Of a stretch of 64,000 bases of DNA, positions 48,138 through 56,997 are shown piece by piece. The number at the start of each line of letters is the position of its first letter. Positions within the stretch are counted from its first letter, which is position 1. Both the position numbers and the translations under genes were made by a program. Where the stretch lies: the NCBI RefSeq assembly GCF_011758645.1, contig NZ_JAAMOZ010000001.1, positions 1,054,001 to 1,118,000 on the forward strand, in the 5' to 3' direction. Origin of the DNA: Brooklawnia cerclae. GTDB taxonomy: Bacteria > Actinomycetota > Actinomycetes > Propionibacteriales > Propionibacteriaceae. The notes under the pieces are model-generated. The model was not told where the DNA came from. It saw only the letters and a list, made by a program, of their open reading frames with translations, and made no database searches.

Positions 48138-49543
48138 GCGTCCTCCATGGTCGGGTGGTCCTGGTCGGCGGGCGTCGGGCCCGCCCGGCCCACCGACCGC
48201 GAGCCGGGGCGCACGAATCCCCAGACCCACTTCACCACGACCCCCAACAGGACGCAGACGAGGACATTGCGGATCACGAGGACGACGGTGATCGGGAAGC
48301 GGACCCATCCGGCCAGTGTGGTGTCGCGCACCAGGGGGTCGTACCCGATCGGGTACACGATACCGGTCAGAAGCGTGATCAGCAGGATCATCACCGAGGT
48401 GTGCCACACGCGTGCCCGGTCGCCGGCGTAGCCGGGCGAATCGGTGGTCCGCCGGCCGAGGATCGCGTAGGCGGCCGCCTGCGGCCCGCCGAGCCAGATC
48501 ATGTACTGGGGGCTGAAGGTCTTGTTGGTGGCGATCATGACGAGGATGACGAGCAGCATCAGCGCCGCCGCCTCCATCGCCCGCCCGTGGCCCCGCCGCC
48601 ACCAAGCGAGGTAGGCGATCGCGATCGCCACCATGCCGACGATCGTGGCGATCGAGCTGGTGGCTTCCCAGAACGGCACGCTGAGGCCGTAGATCTCGAA
48701 GGCCTGGTACCGCGAGATGGTGACGGCGTAGTCGAACAGGCCGGTCGCGCGCAGCAGCATGGGCACGCTCGCCCAGATCGACTCCACCTGCAGCCCGCGT
48801 CCGCTCTGCCAGGTGAGCGGGGAGATCAGGCGATCCCACCCCGCCCACAGGAGGGAGACGAGGGCCAGCGCTCCTCCCGTGACCCAGAATCCGAGGGACG
48901 CACGCAGCTTGTGACGCCAGGTGCCCCCACACAGGGCCGGCCACAGGAGGGCGGGCCACAGCTTGATCGCCGCACCCGCCCCGGCCAGGGCGCCCGAGGC
49001 CGACCACCGGCGCCGCAGGAGCAGCAGCAGGCTGGCCCCGGCCAGCACCGAGGTGACCAGGTCGAAGCGCAGGTAGACGGTCGGCCCGATGAAGGCGATG
49101 AACAACGTCCAGAAGACCGCCGCGTGCGCCCCCAGGCGTCCACCGAGGCGCCACAGGGCCAGGGTGTACCAGATGTCGAGCCCGAGCATCATGAGGACGA
49201 AGACGATCACGTAGCCCTGCTGGGTGCCGAACCCGAGCAGCCAGGGCACCGTCAGCAGCCACAGCACCGGCGTCGGGTATTCGGTCATGGTCTGCGCCGG
49301 GCCGACGCTCATCATGTTCTCGATGTGCTCGTAGTAGTAGACGACGTCGCCCTGTGTGGACGGGGTGAGCACCCCCCACACGAGGAGCACCGCCAGGCGT
49401 GCGACGAACCACAGCAGAAGCAGGCTCCGGGGCGTCTCGAGATCCCAGTCGCGGAACACGCGGAGGCTGATCGAGATGAGCCGACGATGCCACACCGGTG
49501 GTTTCGCCCTGCTGGCACCCGACGAGTGGGGTGCCTCGTCCAT
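48134..49543 (-). CDS. GT-C-type polytopic membrane protein (DUF2029/GT87-like), first copy
   Basis: A 469-residue paralogue of the next gene with about 11 membrane helices, the matching MTEYPTPVLWLL loop and NKTFSPQYMIWLGGP. The C-terminal 20 residues are Pro/Asp-rich and cytosolic. ATG 49543 has GGAAGG upstream. The 4-base overlap suggests the pair act as a unit, perhaps as consecutive glycosyltransferases or a heterodimer. Confidence 0.8.
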   Translation of the reverse strand: MDEAPHSSGASRAKPPVWHRRLISISLRVFRDWDLETPRSLLLLWFVARLAVLLVWGVLTPSTQGDVVYYYEHIENMMSVGPAQTMTEYPTPVLWLLTVPWLLGFGTQQGYVIVFVLMMLGLDIWYTLALWRLGGRLGAHAAVFWTLFIAFIGPTVYLRFDLVTSVLAGASLLLLLRRRWSASGALAGAGAAIKLWPALLWPALCGGTWRHKLRASLGFWVTGGALALVSLLWAGWDRLISPLTWQSGRGLQVESIWASVPMLLRATGLFDYAVTISRYQAFEIYGLSVPFWEATSSIATIVGMVAIAIAYLAWWRRGHGRAMEAAALMLLVILVMIATNKTFSPQYMIWLGGPQAAAYAILGRRTTDSPGYAGDRARVWHTSVMILLITLLTGIVYPIGYDPLVRDTTLAGWVRFPITVVLVIRNVLVCVLLGVVVKWVWGFVRPGSRSVGRAGPTPADQDHPTMEDA

Positions 49544-49614
49544 TGCCGTGCCTTCCTTCCGGAGCCCTTCACCTTCGGTGGCCACGGCGCGGGGAATGAC
49601 CTGGCCCGATGGGG

Positions 49615-49686
49615 CGCCCCCGGGGCGATTCGAACGCCCGCTCCCGCCTCCGGAGGGCGGTGCTCTATCCCCTGAGCTACGGGGGC
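49615..49686 (-). tRNA. tRNA-Arg (CCG)
   Basis: A 72-nt cloverleaf. Acceptor GCCCCCG pairs with CGGGGGC, the anticodon stem CCGCC/GGCGG encloses CTCCGGA (anticodon CCG), and the T-arm is GGGCG-TTCGAAT-CGCCC. CCA is not encoded. It reads CGG codons, frequent in such GC-rich genes. It is upstream of and divergent from lysA. Confidence 0.95.
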
Positions 49687-49814
49687 ATGGCCGTAAGCCG
49701 GCCAGCGCGCAAAGTTCAGGCTAGCAGCCCGGCGGCTGAAGCGGAAACCGCCGCAGATTCCATCGTTCGGCGGCGACTGGCCCGTGGCTGCGCCGTCTGG
49801 GACAATGGCACATT

Positions 49815-51218
49815 GTGACCCACATGCATGTTGCCGGGGCGATCCACGCGGACGTCTCCTCGCCGGGGCCCCAGTGGCTGGAGCGACCGGCCGACGTCAA
49901 CGCGCTCGATGCGTCGCTGTGGAGCGACACCACGTTCCGCGGCTCGGACGGCGCGCTGGTGACCGGTGGCATGCCCGTGACCACCGCACTGGCCGAGACC
50001 GGATCGCCCGTCTATCTGCTGGACGAGGCCGATTTCCGTCGGCGCGCCCGGGACTTCCGCACGGCCTTCGCCGGCTGGGACGTCTACTACGCGGGCAAGG
50101 CCTTCCTGACGAGGACGATCGCTCGCTGGGTGGCCGAGGAGGAACTGTTCCTCGACGTGTGTTCGGGCGGCGAGCTGCGCACCGCCCTGCTCGCGGGGTT
50201 CCCCGCCGAGCGCATCGGGATGCACGGCAACAACAAGAGTTCCGACGAGCTGGCCGCGGGCCTGCAGGCCGGGGTCGGGCGGATCATCGTCGATTCCTTG
50301 GACGAGATCGGCCGCATCGAGCGGCTCTGCGAGCTGCACGGCTGGCACGCGCGAGTGATGGTGCGTGTCACCCCGGGCGTCGAGGCGCACACCCATGAGT
50401 ACATAGCGACCGCCCACGAGGACCAGAAGTTCGGTTTCTCGATCACCAACGGGCAGGCGATGGTGGCGATGGTCCGGTGCCACTACAGCCCCCAGATCAC
50501 GTTGATCGGCGTCCACAGCCACATCGGCTCACAGATCTTCGACACCGGCGGGTTCGAGGTGGCGGCCCGCCGCACGATGAAGCTGATGGCGCAGTTCCGC
50601 GACGCGACCGGCGAGCTGCTGCCCGACCTCGATCTCGGTGGCGGCTTCGGGATCGCCTACACCAGCGACGACAGCCCCTCGACGCCGGACGAGCTGTCCT
50701 CCAACCTGCGCGAGATCGTCGCACTGGAGGCGAGGGCCCATTCGATGCCGGTGCCGCGGATGTCGATCGAGCCCGGCCGCGCGATCGTGGGACCGAGCAC
50801 CATGGCCGTCTACACCGTCGGGACGGTCAAGCCCGTCGACCTTGAGAGCGGGGCCCAGCGGGTCTACGTGAGCGTGGACGGTGGGATGAGCGACAACATC
50901 CGGCCCGCGCTGTACGCGGCCGAGTACTCCGCCGCACTCGCGAACCGGGCCTCGCACGCGTCCCCCGTGTTGTGCCGGGTCGTCGGCAAGCACTGCGAAG
51001 GCGGCGACATCCTCGTCCACGACGTCTTCCTGCCCTCCGACATCAGGCCGGGAGACCTGGTCGCGGTGCCGGCGTCGGGCGCCTACAGTCGGGCCATGGC
51101 GAGCAACTACAACCACACCCCGCGTCCTCCTGTGGTCGCGGTGCGCGAGGGGTCGCTGACGACCCTGCTGCGCCGCGAGACGCTGGACGACCTGTTGGCC
51201 CTGGACGTGGGGGAGTGA
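49815..51218 (+). CDS. lysA: Diaminopimelate decarboxylase
   Basis: A 467-residue PLP enzyme, last step of lysine synthesis. It has the PLP lysine in YYAGKAF, the glycine-rich phosphate loop DLGGGFG, EPGRAIVG and the active-site Cys in CEGGDILV. The start is GTG 49815 with a GACAAT box 8 bases before it (leaderless pattern); an ATG follows at 49824. It is the first gene of a lysA-hom-thrH series, separated from hom by 24 bases. Confidence 0.93.
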   Translation: MTHMHVAGAIHADVSSPGPQWLERPADVNALDASLWSDTTFRGSDGALVTGGMPVTTALAETGSPVYLLDEADFRRRARDFRTAFAGWDVYYAGKAFLTRTIARWVAEEELFLDVCSGGELRTALLAGFPAERIGMHGNNKSSDELAAGLQAGVGRIIVDSLDEIGRIERLCELHGWHARVMVRVTPGVEAHTHEYIATAHEDQKFGFSITNGQAMVAMVRCHYSPQITLIGVHSHIGSQIFDTGGFEVAARRTMKLMAQFRDATGELLPDLDLGGGFGIAYTSDDSPSTPDELSSNLREIVALEARAHSMPVPRMSIEPGRAIVGPSTMAVYTVGTVKPVDLESGAQRVYVSVDGGMSDNIRPALYAAEYSAALANRASHASPVLCRVVGKHCEGGDILVHDVFLPSDIRPGDLVAVPASGAYSRAMASNYNHTPRPPVVAVREGSLTTLLRRETLDDLLALDVGE

Positions 51219-51242
51219 GCGGTGAGTGGAGGAGGAATCCCG

Positions 51243-52544
51243 ATGGACGGTGAACCCTTGCGGGTCGGGCTGCTCGGCGGGGGAACCGTCGGCAGCCAGG
51301 TGGCCCGCCTGATCCTCGAGCACGGTGACGACCTGGCGGCCCGCATCGGCCGTCCGCTCGAACTGGTGGGGATCGTCGTCCGCAACCTCGATCGGCCGCG
51401 ACCGGGCCTGCCCGCCAGCCTGCTCACCACGGACGCCGAGGGGCTCGTCACACGCGAGGGCATCGACATCGCCATCGAGCTCATCGGCGGGATCGACCCG
51501 GCGCAGGACCTGATCCTCAAGGCCATGTCGCACGGTGCCTCGGTGGTCACGGCCAACAAGGCACTGCTGGCGGCCAAGGGGGACGAGCTGTTCGGCGCGG
51601 CCCAGCACGCCGGCGTCGATCTCTACTACGAGGCCGCGGTGGCCGGTGCGATCCCGATCGTGCGTCCGCTGAGCGAGTCGCTGGTCGGTGACGAGATCCA
51701 GGTGGTGATGGGCATCGTCAACGGCACGACGAACTACATCCTCGACAAGATGACCGCCGAGGGCATGGACTACCAGACCGCCCTCGTGCAGGCCCAGGAC
51801 CTCGGGTACGCCGAGGCCGATCCCACCGCGGACGTCGAGGGGCACGACGCGGCGGCGAAGGCCGCGTTGCTCGCCAGCCTCGCGTTCCACACACGCGTCC
51901 GGGGCGACCAGGTGCATCGCGAGGGCATCACCGGCGTCGCGCCGCAGGACATCCGTGCGGCACGCGGCCTGGGATGCGTGGTGAAACTGCTGGCGGTGGC
52001 CAAGCTCCTCGACGACGGCCAGATCAGCGTGCGCGTCCACCCGGCCATGGTGCCGAACACGCATCCGCTCGCCTCGGTGAAGGGCGCGTACAACGCCATC
52101 TTCGTCGAGGCAGCTGCGGCGGGGCGCCTGATGTTCCTCGGACCGGGCGCGGGCGGCGCGCCGACGGCCAGCGCCGTGGTCGGCGACCTGGTGACAGTGG
52201 CCCGCAACCGGTCGCGGGGCGTCGTCGGCCCCGTGCAGCCCATGTACAACGACCACGAGGTCGCCCCGATGGGCCTGGTGACCACGCGCTACTTCGTCCG
52301 GCTGAGGGTGCAGGACGAGCCCGGCGTCCTGGCGGGGGTCGCCGGCGTCTTCGCCCGGCACCACATCTCGGTGCAGGACGTGCAGCAGACACCCGCGGGT
52401 GGCAAGGCCGGCGACGCGTCGGCCGAGTTGTACCTGCTCACCCACGAGGCCAAGGAGGCCGACTTGCTGGAATGCGTCGCAGACCTACAGGCCAGCCCGC
52501 AGGTGCAGGCAGCCGTGCGCTTCATGCGCGTCGAGGGCATGTGA
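51243..52544 (+). CDS. hom: Homoserine dehydrogenase
   Basis: A 433-residue enzyme that reduces aspartate semialdehyde to homoserine. It has Rossmann GLLGGGTVGSQ at the N-terminus, the catalytic region VMGIVNGTTNYILDKM, and ADPTADVEGHDAAAKAALLA with the active-site Asp/Lys. A C-terminal ACT domain (about 350-433) suggests threonine inhibition. ATG 51243 is chosen because GGAGGAGG lies just upstream; a GTG at 51222 would include the ribosome site. Confidence 0.94.
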   Translation: MDGEPLRVGLLGGGTVGSQVARLILEHGDDLAARIGRPLELVGIVVRNLDRPRPGLPASLLTTDAEGLVTREGIDIAIELIGGIDPAQDLILKAMSHGASVVTANKALLAAKGDELFGAAQHAGVDLYYEAAVAGAIPIVRPLSESLVGDEIQVVMGIVNGTTNYILDKMTAEGMDYQTALVQAQDLGYAEADPTADVEGHDAAAKAALLASLAFHTRVRGDQVHREGITGVAPQDIRAARGLGCVVKLLAVAKLLDDGQISVRVHPAMVPNTHPLASVKGAYNAIFVEAAAAGRLMFLGPGAGGAPTASAVVGDLVTVARNRSRGVVGPVQPMYNDHEVAPMGLVTTRYFVRLRVQDEPGVLAGVAGVFARHHISVQDVQQTPAGGKAGDASAELYLLTHEAKEADLLECVADLQASPQVQAAVRFMRVEGM

Positions 52545-52581
52545 TGAGCATGCCCGGCCGGATCCCGGAAGCCGGACGCCG

Positions 52582-53199
52582 ATGATCGTCGCCTGCCTCG
52601 ACCTCGAGGGCGTGCTCGTGCCCGAGATCTGGATCAATGTGGCGGAGCAGACCGGTATCGCCGATCTGGCCCTCACCACTCGCGACATCGCCGACTACGA
52701 CGAGCTCATGGGGCATCGTCTGCGGGTGCTGGACGAGCACGGGCTGGGTCTGGCCGACATCCAGCGGGTGATCGCGGGTCTCACGCCTCTCCCCGGGGCG
52801 CCGGAGTTCCTCGACTGGCTGCGCGAGCGCTTCCAGGTGATCATCTTGTCCGACACCTTCTACCAGTTCGCCGATCCGCTGATGGTCCAGCTGGGCCGTC
52901 CCACACTGTTCTGCCACGATCTCGAGGTCACCGCCGCGGGGCGCATCTCCGGCTACCGGCTTCGTATGGCCGACCAGAAGCGGCACTGTGTGGCGGCGTT
53001 GCAGCAGGTCAGGTTCGCCTGCATCGCCGCGGGCGACTCGCACAACGACACGTCGATGCTCGGTCAGGCGGACGAGGGGATCTTCTTCAACCCGCCGCGC
53101 GCCCTGGCCGACCGCTTCCCGCAGTATCCGGTGGCGTACGACTACGCCGAGCTACGCACGCAATTCCTCGCGGCGCAGGAGCGGATCACCGCGTCCTGA
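52582..53199 (+). CDS. thrH: ThrH: phosphoserine phosphatase / homoserine phosphotransferase
   Basis: A 205-residue HAD-family protein with the ThrH-type first motif CLDLEGV (Asp7 nucleophile, Glu9 where other phosphatases have Asp), SDTFYQF, Lys in DQKRH and GDSHNDTSML. Pseudomonas ThrH dephosphorylates phosphoserine and can pass the phosphate to homoserine, bypassing ThrB. Here it follows hom directly, in the place where related actinobacteria have thrC-thrB before rho, which supports a threonine-pathway role. Confidence 0.88.
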   Translation: MIVACLDLEGVLVPEIWINVAEQTGIADLALTTRDIADYDELMGHRLRVLDEHGLGLADIQRVIAGLTPLPGAPEFLDWLRERFQVIILSDTFYQFADPLMVQLGRPTLFCHDLEVTAAGRISGYRLRMADQKRHCVAALQQVRFACIAAGDSHNDTSMLGQADEGIFFNPPRALADRFPQYPVAYDYAELRTQFLAAQERITAS

Positions 53200-53528
53200 C
53201 CGCCCTGCGCGGCTCACAACTGCACGGATCACGGGAATACGTGCATTCCCGGGGTCGTTATTTCGGTGGATGATTTGCTAGCCTTGACTCGGCACGGCGA
53301 TTTGAGACGCCGTCATGGGTCTGATTGTTCAAACCCATGCGTCCGAGAAAGCTGGACGACTGGCCACCTCCTCAGGACCACCGGATCCACCGGTTCGCCC
53401 TTCGGGTGACCTCCGATTCACATCATCCGGATGACCGAACCCGAACATCAGCACGCCTCAGGCCTGTGCAATTCGAGCCGTGGCGATGCGTCGGGGCTGC
53501 GGGGACAGCCCCAAAGGAAAGGAATCTC
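53200..53528 (+). other. Leader region of rho
   Basis: About 330 bases between thrH and rho. They include a small hairpin (CATGGGT at 53314-53320 with ACCCATG at 53333-53339). No gene is convincing. Long rho leaders can carry autoregulatory Rho sites; nothing here proves that. Confidence 0.4.
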
Positions 53529-55427
53529 GTGACCGAGACTTCAACTGGCCCACAGACCGGCCTGTCGTCCCTGTTGCTGCCGGAGCTCAAGAAAATGGCT
53601 TCCGGGATGGGCATCAAGGGTGCGGGCACCATGCGCAAAGCCGATCTTGTGACGGCGATCCAGGCGTCCCAACGTGGTCGTGGCGCCGCGCCGTCGACGC
53701 CGCGCGCCTCCGTGGGCGCCGTAGAACTCCACCAGGAAGCGTTGCCCGCCGTGACCGAGGCCGGGCCCGCGAAGACGCCTGCGGCGTCCGCTTCCGGTGA
53801 CACCGTCGTCGCCGGTCCGCAGTCCGACGGGGCTCAGCCCTCGCGCCGCAGCCGTCGGCAGCGTGGCGAGCGTCCCCAGGAAGCGGGTGAGCAGGCCGTC
53901 GAAGCCCGCGTCGAGACCCCCGTGCGTGAGACCCACGAGCGTGTGAACGAGCCGGCGCCCGTGGTGGACTCCGACGGCACGTCGGACGAGGTCGGCGCCC
54001 GCCTGGCGGCACTGAGCCAGGACCCGAAGGTGCGTGAGCGCCTGCGTGAGCGGGGAACGAACCGGCCCGCCGAGCAGACCAAGCCGGCCGACGCCGGCGT
54101 CGATCTGGCGCCGACCCAACGTCAGGCGCCCGCGACCGTGGTCAGCCCCTCGCGGGACGACGACTCGTCCCAGCCCAACAGCCGCCGCTCGCGGCATCGC
54201 CGGCAGCGCGACCGGAACAATAACAACAACAGCAACCGCCGCAACCGGGGCTCGTCAGGCGACGTCGATCGCGTGGACGAGACCGTGCGTGAGGACGACG
54301 TCCTCATCGATGTGCGTGGCATCCTCGACGTCCTCGACAACTACGCCTTCGTCCGGACTGCCGGATACCTGCCCGGTCCGAACGACGCCTACGTGTCGTT
54401 GTCGATGGTCCGCAAGAACGGGCTGCGCAAGGGCGACATCGTGAGCGGCGCGATCCGCCAGCCCCGCGAGGGCGAACGCCGCGAGAAGTACAACCCGCTG
54501 GTCCGGCTCGACACCGTCAACGGGGTCTCTCCCGATCAGATGAAGGACCGCCCGGACTTCAACAAGCTCGTCCCCCTGTACCCGCAGCAGCGGCTGCGCA
54601 TGGAGACCACACCGCAGAACATGACCGGCCGGATCATCGACCTGGTGAGCCCGATCGGCAAGGGACAGCGCGGCCTCATCGTGTCACCCTCCAAGGCCGG
54701 CAAGACGATGGTCATGCAGTCGATCGCGCACGCGGTCACCGCCAACAACCCTGAGGTGCACCTGATGGTCGTCCTGGTGGACGAGCGTCCCGAGGAGGTC
54801 ACCGACTTCCAGCGGACCACCACCGGTGAGGTCATCGCGTCGACCTTCGATCGTCCGGCCGAGGACCACACGATCGTCGCGGAACTGGCGATCGAACGGG
54901 CCAAGCGCCTGGTCGAACTGGGACGCGACGTCGTCGTCCTGCTGGACGGCATCACCCGCCTGGGACGCGCCTACAACCTGGCCGCCCCGGCCTCCGGCCG
55001 GATCCTGTCCGGCGGCGTCGACTCCGCGGCCCTCTATCCGCCGAAGAAGTTCTTCGGTGCGGCGCGCAACATCGAGAACGGCGGCTCTCTGACGATCCTG
55101 GCCACGGCGCTGGTCGAGAGCGGATCGAAGATGGACGAGGTCATCTTCGAGGAGTTCAAGGGCACCGGCAACATGGAGCTGCGGCTCTCGCGTCAGCTCG
55201 CCGACAAGCGCATCTTCCCCGCCATCAACGTGGAGGCCTCCGGCACGCGGCGTGAGGAACTCCTCATGGGACGCACGGAGCTCGACATCATCTGGAAGTT
55301 GCGCCGGGTGCTGTCCGGCCTCGAGGACCAGCAGGCCCTCGAGATGCTGCTCAGCCGTATGCGCAAGACCCAGAACAACTCCGAGTTCCTCGTCCTCATC
55401 AGCAAGACCACGCCCAGCGCCGACTGA
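53529..55427 (+). CDS. rho: Transcription termination factor Rho, long actinobacterial type
   Basis: A 632-residue Rho. The N-terminal helical domain ([20 protein letters not shown]) is followed by a disordered insert of about 190 residues, rich in Arg, Asp and Asn ([19 protein letters not shown]). Then come the RNA-binding cold-shock fold ([14 protein letters not shown]) and the ATPase core with SPSKAGKTM (P-loop) and [13 protein letters not shown]. The insert is typical of actinobacterial Rho and binds RNA. GTG 53529 has AAGGA 6 bases upstream. Confidence 0.95.
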   Translation: MTETSTGPQTGLSSLLLPELKKMASGMGIKGAGTMRKADLVTAIQASQRGRGAAPSTPRASVGAVELHQEALPAVTEAGPAKTPAASASGDTVVAGPQSDGAQPSRRSRRQRGERPQEAGEQAVEARVETPVRETHERVNEPAPVVDSDGTSDEVGARLAALSQDPKVRERLRERGTNRPAEQTKPADAGVDLAPTQRQAPATVVSPSRDDDSSQPNSRRSRHRRQRDRNNNNNSNRRNRGSSGDVDRVDETVREDDVLIDVRGILDVLDNYAFVRTAGYLPGPNDAYVSLSMVRKNGLRKGDIVSGAIRQPREGERREKYNPLVRLDTVNGVSPDQMKDRPDFNKLVPLYPQQRLRMETTPQNMTGRIIDLVSPIGKGQRGLIVSPSKAGKTMVMQSIAHAVTANNPEVHLMVVLVDERPEEVTDFQRTTTGEVIASTFDRPAEDHTIVAELAIERAKRLVELGRDVVVLLDGITRLGRAYNLAAPASGRILSGGVDSAALYPPKKFFGAARNIENGGSLTILATALVESGSKMDEVIFEEFKGTGNMELRLSRQLADKRIFPAINVEASGTRREELLMGRTELDIIWKLRRVLSGLEDQQALEMLLSRMRKTQNNSEFLVLISKTTPSAD

Positions 55428-55433
55428 GCCGCG

Positions 55434-55470
55434 CCGGCCGTTCCCTCGCTCCGAGCGGCGGAACGGCCGG
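55434..55470 (+). terminator. Terminator hairpin after rho
   Basis: A perfect 11-bp stem (CCGGCCGTTCC with GGAACGGCCGG) and 15-base loop, 7 bases past the rho stop. No U-tract. It precedes the repeat block of copy E. Confidence 0.75.
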
Positions 55471-55484
55471 GAGGCCGCCGCGCC

Positions 55485-55825
55485 TATGGACCCGCTGATC
55501 AATGCGGGTAACGCTGGCTGAGTTTGTCGGAGCCCGTTTCCGGACGGCAGTTCCCTGACCCTTCGACAGGCTCAGGGATCGTTGGTCAGCGTTTCTTTAG
55601 GGACCCGCTGATCAATGTGGGCAACGCTGGCTGAGCCTGTCGAAGCCCGCTTCCGGACGACAGTTCCCTGACCCTTCGACAGGCTCAGGGATCGTTGGTC
55701 AGCGTTTCTTTAGGGACCCGCTGATCAATGTGGGCAACGCTGGCTGAGCCTGTCGAAGCCCGCTTCCGGACGACAGCTCCACGACCCTTCGACAGGCTCA
55801 GGGGTCGTTGGTCAGCGTTTCCCTA
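55485..55825. repeat. Dispersed element copy E, three tandem 113-bp units
   Basis: GCTGATCAATG recurs at 55494, 55607 and 55720, an exact 113-bp period. Units 2 and 3 are almost identical, and inner junctions read GCGTTTCTTTAGGGACCCGC. The final right end is GTCAGCGTTTCCCTA. Its last three bases are the complement of the modD stop TAG. Unit-level tandem duplication must be recent. Confidence 0.95.
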
Positions 55826-56668
55826 TGCGGGCTCGATGACCACGCCGATGTCGGCGGGTCGCCCGGCGTACATCCACGAGCTGGCCAGGCCGTCAACGCC
55901 CGTGGCCGCGTAGTCGGCCGCGTTGGTCCCGGTGATGCCACCTGCCGCGATCAGGACGATGCGCTGATCCACTTCCCGGACGGCGGCGACGATCCCGGCC
56001 AGCTCGGACGGCGGGACCTTGTCGAACTGCAGCCCGTCGACCCCGGCCGCGGCGAGCAACAGCGCCTCGTCCCGCCTCGTCACCTCGGCCAGCACCCTCT
56101 TCTCGCACGCGTCGCGCCGTAGCCCGGGGACGGCGTCGACGAGTGCCTCGATGCCACCCAACAGCGCCGTGTGCTGCTCGAACACGAGCACGGTCTCCGA
56201 CAGCCCGAGCCGGTGCGGCAGCGCGCCGCCCGCTTCGAGGGCCTCGATGGCGAGTTCCTTGACGCCGGGGAAGACCTTGCGGGTGCCGAACACGCCGATT
56301 CCCGGCGCCGCCGAGCGGGCCGCGTCCACGAGTGCGCGGGTTCTGGTGGCTATCCCGCAGCAACTCTCGAAGACGTTGGCGCACACCTTCCATGCCGCGT
56401 GCAGACCGGCCGCCGGGCCCTCGGCCACCAGCAGCGGATCCCCGCGTCCGACGCGCTGCCCGCTGTCGAGGCTGAACGTGATCTCCGCGCCGACGCGTCG
56501 GCAGAGCTCCCGTGCCACGGGGACGCCCGCGACGACGATCTCGTCACGGGCGGCGAAGCGGATGCGTGCCGCTCGGTCGCCGATGCCGAGCAGGTGGGTG
56601 GTGAGGTCGCCGTAGGGGACGTCCTCGGCCAGCAGCCGATCGATCAGGGCGGTGCTCGGTGCAATCAC
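55823..56668 (-). CDS. modD: ModD-like protein (quinolinate phosphoribosyltransferase family)
   Basis: A 281-residue member of the NadC/ModD family. The pieces LLAEDVPYGDLTTHLLGIGD and VFGTRKVFPGVKELAIEALE with LPHRLGLSETVLVFEQH are closer to ModD, a molybdenum-associated paralogue, than to NadC as I recall them. The reaction of ModD is not established. No nadA/nadB or mod transport gene is nearby. GTG 56668 has GAGGAGG just upstream. The stop TAG coincides with the end of repeat copy E. Confidence 0.8.
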   Translation of the reverse strand: MIAPSTALIDRLLAEDVPYGDLTTHLLGIGDRAARIRFAARDEIVVAGVPVARELCRRVGAEITFSLDSGQRVGRGDPLLVAEGPAAGLHAAWKVCANVFESCCGIATRTRALVDAARSAAPGIGVFGTRKVFPGVKELAIEALEAGGALPHRLGLSETVLVFEQHTALLGGIEALVDAVPGLRRDACEKRVLAEVTRRDEALLLAAAGVDGLQFDKVPPSELAGIVAAVREVDQRIVLIAAGGITGTNAADYAATGVDGLASSWMYAGRPADIGVVIEPA

Positions 56669-56850
56669 GGTGCCTCCTCGGAACATGTCACCAGCCTGAG
56701 GCCCCGATGTTGCATGCCGGTGACGCCCGTATGGCGGACACCCTGGGGACCGCACGGGATCGTCCGCCTGCCGGGACAACCGGGCCTCCTTGCTGAGGCA
56801 ATCAGGAGCCTCGGCGTCCCCGCGGGGTGAAAACCGGGGTGATTTCACCG
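56669..56850 (-). promoter_or_regulatory. Structured leader upstream of the modD-like gene
   Basis: The 180 bases before modD are rich in pairing segments. GTCACCGGC pairs with GCTGGTGAC (one G-U) around a 20-base loop just before the ribosome site, a GGCTCC/GGAGGCC stem lies further up, and a perfect 12-bp palindrome GGTGATTTCACC is at 56838-56849. This could be a riboswitch-like leader or an operator plus terminator. I cannot match it to a known class. Confidence 0.35.
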
Positions 56851-56997
56851 GCCCGGGCTCAGCGGCGGTGCCGGCCACCTGAGCGGCACTCCTAGCCTCC
56901 CATAGGGATGGTCCGCGGGGGATGGACCACCGAATGCGCCGCTCCGGACGATGAGCCGCTGGGCCAACGCATTCGACCTGGCTTGAAAGGGTTGGTC

